Positions 56,880 through 64,000 of a stretch of DNA of 64,000 nt are shown piece after piece (the stretch's first letter is position 1; every line of letters begins with the position of its first letter). The stretch spans positions 151,514 to 215,513 of the forward strand of contig CAJNDS010000569.1 of assembly GCA_905221605.1 (NCBI GenBank). The letters run 5' to 3'. The notes below the pieces were generated by a model. It ran no database searches, was not told where the DNA came from, and was given only the letters and a program-made list of their open reading frames with translations. Both the position numbers and the translations under genes were made by a program. The stretch comes from Symbiodinium natans. Lineage: Eukaryota; Sar; Dinophyceae; Suessiales; Symbiodiniaceae.

Positions 56880-57740
56880 AAACCCTAATTAGACCCTATA
56901 TAACCTCCCCGTTTGCACCCATACAACCCCCAAAGACCGCACATATTTCTTATTCGTTATTCATGCAAGACCTGTCTTGAGGTCTTGAACTACCGATCAC
57001 ACCCTCTAAGCCAAAGTCAAATGCGTGAAATTTGGAATGAAAAGGCCGTATAGGTCGGCCGTGGCATGTGTACGCGTAAATTTAGTATACTAATGTTCAA
57101 GACGATCACTTCCTCTTAGCTGAGGCTCTGGTATCCGCCTCTTAAACCGTCTACAGTCCCTTTAGATCTAGAGTTTCATTTAGGACCCTGTGGCGCTCCA
57201 ATGTTCCCCGCACCTACACCACTTTGTACGAAATTCCCTTCATAAAAGCCTGTGGACTGCCAGGAAGCCCAATCTCTTGAATTTATGGCTTCCAAAGTTG
57301 GCCTAGAGAGATTCCGGCATATTTCGATGCACTTTATCATTCGCTCTTTTGGCCTAAGATTACAAGTTACAAGCTAGAAAGTTAATCGGCAAAAAGGTCT
57401 GCATCTCCACATCTTTTAATTTCTGTCATCCTTTTCACGCCTATTCAAAGCTAAGGAAGGAATTTTACGCGCGCGTTAAGCGTTTGCAAGCTCACCGTTG
57501 AGAAAGCAATATTATTTATAGCAGTGCTAACGGCGTGAATGACCCGGAGTCGTTTATGAAGGACAACGTGGTGTGCGAAGGCGCTTACGCGGAGGAGTTG
57601 TATGCCACAGCTGCCGTCAGTGGCCAATTGCAAGCAGTGACAAAACCCATGTTCTTGCAATGTGCAGCCTGATCGTTGAATGTAAAAAGCCTGTAAACAA
57701 CGGGTGTGTTGTTCTGCAATTCAATCATAACGCCTGGCAT
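56880..57740. other. AT-richer region without recognisable gene
   Basis: Few ORFs, noticeably lower GC than the flanks, no motif recognised. Confidence 0.4.
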
Positions 57741-58189
57741 TCGGCTCAAAAATCAAGACCTGCATTTTCAAGCAAAAAACTAGGAATACTTGAACACAGG
57801 TCTCTGGAGGCCGCAGGCAGAAAATGGCGATGCCAATCGCGCAAGCGCATGCAGCACGCTGGGCCCTGGGGGCGCTGCTCTCCAGGTCGAGCGGCACTGA
57901 TCCAGAGCTCCTCCAATCGTTTCAAGCCATTCGCTGAGAGAACCTGTGGAAGAATGGAGAGGGAGGAAGGGAAGGGAAGATGTCCCCAATGACTGCAGGA
58001 AAAAGGGAGCGCTAAGGACTCCAAAGCGGATTTCATGCACTCTGCAACACCTCGACGGTTGCCAAAACACAGAAAGATGGCCTTCTTGTGCCGGACGCTC
58101 CTGGACAACGCCGGCTTCAGGGATCGTCCTCCTTCGTAACTAGCCTGAGCCAGACAGCTTCTACATTTTCCGAAGACGCGGCACACCCC

Positions 58190-60085
58190 AAGCAATCCTG
58201 CACAATTCTGCAAGCAGACGTCCATCGAGTCTGCGGGATGAAACGCAGCCCCTCTACACAGAAGAGGTGATACGCTGCTTCGCTGCGCAGCGCAGGCCTG
58301 TAGGCCACTTTCGCCGTGGGCAGAGTTGCAGAATTTGCCATGTCGGCAAAAACCTTTCTCGAAAAACTTGCTCTTTGCCCTCTCCTGCAACATGTCTGGG
58401 CAAGTCGGACCACGCGCCACAAACAGTGTGCGCTGAGGTTTGTCCCAGCTAGACATTGACATGTAATTGCATCATTCACATCGAGCGTGTGCTGCATGAG
58501 AGTCCGCCCGTGCCAGCCTCATAGCCAACTGGCTGCCTTTGTTCCGGCTCGCCGTGCGCATACGTGCAGGGCGCACCCCTGCTGCACTCTCCTTGCTCGT
58601 TCAGCTTGCAAAGCAAGGTCTTGTATCTCTCCTCGAGTCAGCTTCAAAATGTGCACGCCCTTCTAAGCAAGTTGCATCTGGCCCACAGCATGCGTGTCGA
58701 GCTTGCATCCGTCCTCACCACTTTCATCCGGCGCTGGCATGGGTGCGGGCACCTCAATGGGTCTTTGGCACATGACAGCCACAGCATCAGCCCTCCACTC
58801 TGTGAGTTTACACTGTGATCCGGACTACCCTCTGCGGAGGCGGATTGAAGAGCTTATGCTGATGATGCCAACCAAGCAAAACCAGCTCCTGAGGAAGCGG
58901 CATCCTGCAACAGATCCTGAACAACTCGGCAAGCAAACGCTCACGACTCTCGCGTCTACGCAGAAGAGGTCCAATAGGCACATGAAATCCTAAATGATTA
59001 ATTAAGAATGCTTGGCTCAGCTAGCTGATCAGCACGCCATAGGCCTCCGGGTCATGGGCAAAGTTGCAGAACTTGCCATTTCGGCAAAAGCCCATCTCGA
59101 AAAAACGCACATCTGGGTCTTCTCCCTCTCCTGCAGGATGTCTACCGTCGTTCAGACCAAGCCCATCACAACTAACCGGAGCTGACGCTTTGCAGCAGCT
59201 ACGTTCTTTCGAAGGTGTGGGACCCTGCAGATTCCGCCCTTGCCGGCCTCAAAGCCAAGTGGCTGCCTTTGCTCGTGCTCGCCGTGCGCATACGTGCAGG
59301 CCGCAGCCCTGAAACACTTTCCTTGCTCGTTCAGCTTGCAAATGAAGGTCTTGTAACTCTCCTCAAGTCAGCTTCGCGCAAGCAGAACTTGCCCGCCCTA
59401 AGTCGTCTATGCAGCGGATCTCAAGCACACGACGGCCGGCCACAGTATAGGTTGAGTGTAAAGAAAGAACCGAAGAGTCTTGTGGCGACTATTGGAGCAC
59501 ATGCTGATGATGCCACAAGCCCGAACAGCGTCTTAGGAAGCGGCATCTTCCAAGCAATCCTGAACAATTCTGCAAACAGATGTCCCTCGAGTCTAAGCTG
59601 GATGAAACACAGCCCCGCTACGTCGAAGAGTCTTTGATGCCGCGGGCCTCCAGGTCGTTTTCGCCGTGGGCAAAGTTGCAGAATTTGCCAAGACGACAAA
59701 AACCTTTCTCGAAAAGCTTGCACAGCTGCATCTTTGCCCTCTCCTGCAACAGGTCTGCTAAACTTTGAAATGCAATGGCAGTATTCGCATCGAGTCTCTG
59801 CTGCACGAGAGAGCCGGCCGTGCCTCATGGCCAAGTGGCTGCCTTTGCTCCTGCTCGCCGTGCGCATACGTGCAGGCCGCACTTTCCTTGCTCGTTCAGC
59901 TTGCACAGAAAGGTCTTGTCTCTCTCCTCAGGTCAGCTTCACGGAAGCAGAACTCGCACAAGGTCGTCGATGCAGCGAAAGCACACGTCGGCCACCGCAC
60001 AAGACCCTCCTCTCTCTGTGTTGAGTGTAAAGCCAGGACCGCTGCCAGGAGAAGCAAGAGAGCTGCTGAGGAAGCGGCATCCTCC
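58190..60085. repeat. Tandem genomic repeat carrying CCCH exon pairs
   Basis: Units share the boundary motif gaagcggcatc(c/t)tgcaac or tccaagcaatcctg at about 58895, 59540 and 60072, and internal ggatgaaac(a/g)cagcccc near 58238 and 59603. Unit lengths are ~640 and ~530 bp. Confidence 0.8.
58298..59926 (-). CDS. Tandem CCCH zinc-finger array protein (TIS11-like pairs)
   Basis: Six short exons alternate between type A (YKTxxCKLNEQGxC..C.YAH) and type B (LC..FEKGFCR.GKFCNFAH), giving three A-B pairs as in TIS11/tristetraprolin RNA-binding proteins. In transcription order: A3 59926-59824 (103 nt, internal deletion, frame broken), B3 59743-59648 (96 nt, intact C-x7-C-x5-C-x3-H), A2 59361-59248 (114 nt, intact), B2 59131-59045 (87 nt, intact, MCVFFEMGFC), A1 58631-58518 (114 nt, intact), B1 58384-58298 (87 nt, first Cys lost). 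Almost all exons start with GAG after AG and end with GAG before a GC donor (B1 ends CAG), so intact ones are phase 0-0 and can be added or lost without frame change. Whether they make one protein or several genes is unknown. The likely role is mRNA binding and turnover. Confidence 0.75.
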
Positions 60086-60089
60086 AAGG

Positions 60090-61855
60090 TATCCTCGTTA
60101 AGCTTATGGGCTGCTGATCAAACAGAATGTTGCTTTATGGGCCAATTGTCGTGTCGGCCCTAGGTAGAGGGCAAGGGAGGCACTCCACTTCCCCAGGATG
60201 CAAGACTTCCGGCACCCTCTCAGGAGCACAAAAGCCTACACTACACTACACCCCTGTGGCCATTCATGCCGTCCTCGTGGCTGCCTGCTGCGAGCTCTGA
60301 CCGGTTCATGGCCAGGAGCGAGCATGCGTGGCAGAGAAGTCTAATTTTCGTGGCAGAACCCACGGCAGGCAAGCTACAACCACGACTTCCGACCTCCCAC
60401 CGCAGCTGCGGAGAAGAAACCAACCATGCACAACACGATTGAAAAAGCTTAACAGTCAGTTTACCGATGTGAGGAGCCCACCCCGGAACCCAGACTCCTC
60501 AAGCTTCTCAAACTGTTGTGGAGATGTTGTCCGGGATTAAACTCTTAGGGAATCGTCTAGGGCACGCACTTGGCTACATGCTGCTACCTTGTGCTTTGAG
60601 GTGTCGAGCGGGCGATGCAGATCATGGGGTGAGACGTGGTTCTCTGCACAGGGCTCTACAGTCTTATGCCGTCCATGGGACACACGGCTGCCGAGTGCAA
60701 AGGAACTACAGACTACAAGTCACATTGCCATTTTCTCCTGCTTGCAGATAGGGTCTTGCAAGAGTCTGGCCCCACCGTGTCTGTACGCAACGCCAAAAGA
60801 AACGGTAGCCTCTAAAACAGCCACGTTGGAAAGTTAGGCATCAGGGCCACGAATCTGCGTCCACTCTGTACGGCACATGAAGCAGTTTCCTCAGTCGTTC
60901 CAATATTTCTAACCATAGTTACTACAGGGGAAAGGATGGGAAAGTGGCATCCTCAAACTAAGTTCGCGGTACAAGTAGATTTCGTGGCTCGCAATATCCT
61001 ACCATGCTAGAGAAGGAAAGGATCGCCAAATCGCGACACTGACCCGAACTCCAAGACCCCCATTATCGTACGCTGAGGGACCGATGGGCGGGCTTCCGAG
61101 GTGTGGCAACACCTGAGACATCTGAGACAGCAGGCCCCTTTGCATGAACTTGTGAGGCATTGCAGTTCTGTCCGCTGAGGCGCTTTCGAGGCGGGTTGTG
61201 TGGTTTGTGTATCTTGCGTGGATATTACAAGCCATGTCGATCGAGTCTACGGCACGGATGGCTGCGGACCCCCGTCGCCTCCAGCACTGCTAGCCCGGCT
61301 GATCAACGCAACCACCTCACACAGCGGCGCCTCTGCAGCGCATTCTGCGCAGAGGACACGATGCCCACAGGGGTGGAAAGCCTGCAGGTTGTTGAGCTAA
61401 CAAATGCGGACGTTGACGTTGCCACCCTTGCTCCGAGACAACACTTTTGAAGGGGTGGCCAGATGCCACAAGCTCATCAACTAAGAGCTGTCTTCCGGAG
61501 TCAGCTGAGGTTGGATGACAAGATCACACAAACGACCAAGTGCTGGCGAAGGGCATGTGTTTGGTCGCCAGCCATGCAGTACACGCACAATGCCTGCTGC
61601 CCAATGGCTGAGACGTGAAGGAGCCTTCAAGTTACTACGACATAAGGATGTCCTATATTTCCTCTTTTTCCATCTGGTAAAGTCAGTTATTGTCTCTATC
61701 TTCTGGTAGCGTCTGTATGGGAAAGCAACAACACTGCTGGGCCATTGCTGCAGGAGAGGGTCGGGCTCGTCCTGTGTGGCTGCCTCACTGGCGGTGTCCT
61801 CCACGAAGGTGCCCTGAAGTAAAGAAGTATGGTTCGCATCCTCATGTAATGTATA
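60090..61855. other. Region without recognisable gene
   Basis: Short ORFs only; no domain or RNA gene recognised. Confidence 0.35.
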
Positions 61856-61858
61856 CGC

Positions 61859-61990
61859 GCACCCACATACATACATACATACATACATACATGCATGCAT
61901 GCATGCATAGATATATACATACATGTATATATATATAGAACATATACATATTTAGGTGCGTGCATACATACATACATACATACGTACATA
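61859..61990. repeat. (CATA)n/(CATG)n/TATA microsatellite
   Basis: About 130 bp of catacata, catgcatg and tatata units. Tyr/Cys/Met-rich ORFs across it are artefacts. Confidence 0.94.
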
Positions 61991-62056
61991 CGGTGCAGGA
62001 CATGGTTGTGAGAAGTACGCACGTTGATAGCTGCAGTTTTGAGAGCCCCTGTCGGC

Positions 62057-62128
62057 CTCAGGACCGGGCACTCGCAGTGCGGTGTTGGTTATTTTGTCTC
62101 TCAGGCCATCCAGGTAGCAAATCTTCAC
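62057..62128 (-). CDS. Candidate 72-nt exon, Ubl-like strand
   Basis: An acceptor GTGCAG|G and a GC donor GAG|GCC flank exactly 24 codons, VKICYLDGLRDKITNTALRV then PGPE. It resembles the first strands of the Ubl modules (compare LEIRYLDGL at 52.4 kb). Phase 0-0, like the CCCH exons. Isolated and therefore uncertain. Confidence 0.3.
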
Positions 62129-62814
62129 CTGCACTAGGCTGCATTAGTCCGCCGGGGGAATGGGGGGCTTCGACTCTCACTCTCAGGGCTAACGTCTCGG
62201 TTGGCAGTTGTAAGATTTCTGAGTTTTTTACCAGCCACCTAGCTCACACCCTCTGCGCAGAAGGCTCTTGGGTCCCTCATCATCCAAGTGGACATCAGCC
62301 ACAGCTCCCGTTCCAAGTCAAGCGACAGCGGGAACCATTTGACTTACTTCCGTGGCCTTCTGCTATTTAAAGAATCCCGAAGTCACCATGCTGCGCTATC
62401 TGATTGTGGGGCCTCTGAACTCAGCATGTCTCAGGGCCAGCGCCAGGAGTACACCCAAGCTTACAGCCACACAAGGGATAAAACTCATAGGGCTTGAGTT
62501 CAGGGATGCTGTCCTGGGACAGTTTTCCAATGTTCAAACCCCGTCCTGCAGCTGTGGATCCTGCGCCATGGTCTTGTACACCGAATTGCAAAGACTGCGC
62601 CAAGTCCAGACTTCCACCTGCAAAAGTAAACTGAGCCCCTGGCCACTGCTTTCGTTACTGAGCACACAACCGCATCTGTCACTATGAGAGAAAAAGTATC
62701 TGCACTCCTCACACACACAGTCACTGAGTATGGAATCTTCATGGGGTTCCCTGATTCAAGAAGACGATGGGGAAGCAGGACGGCGTGCCGGAGAATAAAC
62801 ACGGCTCATTCGAT

Positions 62815-63055
62815 CATTCGACCATCAGCAGCAACAGCATCGTTAGCACCAGCTGCTCGACATCCATCATCCCGATCGCTCACCGCCGTCGCTGCCACCA
62901 CCAAGCACCCTCACCAGTAAACGAAAGATCTCAGCAGCAGCAGCATCAAGAGAACCAGCCTGCTCACCTTTGCATCACACCACCAAACACAGCACCATCC
63001 ACATCAGCATCACCACCATCACCACCATCACCGCCACCTCCACCATCAAGAGTAT
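62815..63055. repeat. CAC/CAG/CATCAC-rich low-complexity region
   Basis: About 240 bp dominated by cac, cag and atc triplets, ending in caccatcaccaccatcaccg. The remaining sequence to 64000 has no recognisable gene. Confidence 0.85.
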
Positions 63056-64000
63056 GAACAATGTTTTCAACCTCTGAGTCTATCAAAAGGGTCAAGATGG
63101 CGGCAGAAAGCGAAGCATGCTTAGGAGTGTGGTAGGGTGTCTCAGGCCGTCAGGAATTAGCACATGACTGTGTGCTTGTGTTTGTGTTTTGTGGCAAGGC
63201 CGGCCTTCCAGCCCATCCGCGCAACGGTCCGAACCAAGTTCTGGAAGTTGGCGCCCGTCGTGCCAGCAGCCTCTGAGGAGACTCAGCTTCAACAAAGACT
63301 CAAATTTGGATTTCCGATATTGGTACTTAGGGGTACCCTTTAGGGGGGGTCCTTATTATGAAGGGAATCCTACTGGTCCTACTATTTGGGGGACTATATT
63401 AGGGGTCTCCTCATTTTCGTAAGCCCCCAAATAGGAGTTCACAGAGGAGCAATCCTGATTGTCGGTGTTGCCATCCCCCGTGCAAACCACCAGCACGTTG
63501 TCCGGGTTTGCATTTCCCACGCTGTTCACCTCAAATTTCAAACTACAAGCGGTTCTCTGCAAAGCGTTCCTAGACATACCACATGAAGTTGAGAGACAGC
63601 AGTAGGTGAAGAAAAGGCTGGACAAGTCACGTGCATCAGCGCTTCCGCAACCAGACGGCCATCCACAAACTGCTCTCGGTTGTCCTGTTGGTGCAGGGAA
63701 ACCCAGAATTGAGGGAAGTACGAGTATAGGCTCTCTTCCTCGTCTTCTGGACCGTCACCGCATGTCACCGCAAGGGCTCTGAAACTCTTGCAAAAGTATA
63801 TATTTTTTCTATAGACAAGTGACAATTTACATGCATAGAGTTCACTCATGATGGCGTCAGATGGATTATGATTGTCTCATGCACTTTGCATATTGGTCCT
63901 CTGGGCTGCGCCACTCCACCATGACTTGATAGCCATTTCTGTCCCAATGTTGCCAAATGGCACTGGTGCGCGGGGGCTTCGAACCACAGACAACCTGTCA

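Noticed and set aside
59045-59131. Suspected frameshift in CCCH exon B2
   Set aside because: Recounting the T run gives seven, which keeps the frame and yields an intact C-x7-C-x5-C-x3-H finger.
63960-64000. GGTTCGAAGCCC tRNA-like motif at the right edge (minus strand)
   Set aside because: T-stem pairing is poor and no cloverleaf is visible.

Overview
The window looks like nuclear DNA of a dinoflagellate, probably of the Symbiodinium/Suessiales type. Genes are split into many short exons. Introns very often use GC as well as GT donors and carry short direct repeats at their two ends (AG|G...AG|G). Coding density is low, CT/GA/CATA/trinucleotide tracts are long, interstitial TTTAGGG-type arrays occur at 22.1-22.4 kb, and every gene I could recognise lies on the minus strand, which fits the unidirectional gene blocks of dinoflagellates. 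Exon coordinates come from manual reading of conserved motifs plus splice sites, so gene ends are mostly open.

Layout: 0-1.76 kb is a ~645-bp tandem repeat. 1.8-4.9 kb has no recognisable gene. 4.9-5.9 kb encodes a RING/coiled-coil protein with a full paralogue at 19.4-20.1 kb and a broken one at 18.7-18.9 kb. 9.5-17.3 kb is the clearest gene: at least 16 exons of a bacterial-type DNA topoisomerase III (TopB), with TOPRIM motif, catalytic-tyrosine exon and the GIGTSATRAAIIEKL block, interrupted by C-tracts, a ~290-bp TAC/TCC tract and CT tracts.

22-60 kb is a minus-strand run of signalling-type modules: a zinc-ribbon protein, four TIR-like domain exons (24.0, 36.4, 40.6, 55.3 kb), one of them fused to a ubiquitin-like (Ubl) domain, two ZU5 exons lying in a ~3.3-kb segmental duplication (24.9-28.1 and 42.1-45.5 kb), SH3-like exons, a CCCH zinc finger fused to a Ubl, a protein kinase (31.1-32.7 kb), a pseudokinase (39 kb), a Ubl plus SAM gene (49.8-50.7 kb), further Ubl exons, and a tandem array of paired TIS11-like CCCH exons (58.3-59.9 kb). 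In both copies of the duplication the order on the minus strand is SH3-like, ZU5, then TIR, so ZU5-TIR proteins are a serious possibility.

Together these modules (TIR, ZU5, SAM, Ubl, RING, kinase/pseudokinase, CCCH) resemble the parts list of innate-immunity or ubiquitin-linked signalling. That they act in one pathway is inference from domains and clustering, not something the sequence proves. 45.5-49.7 kb and 60-64 kb hold mostly simple repeats and unrecognised ORFs.
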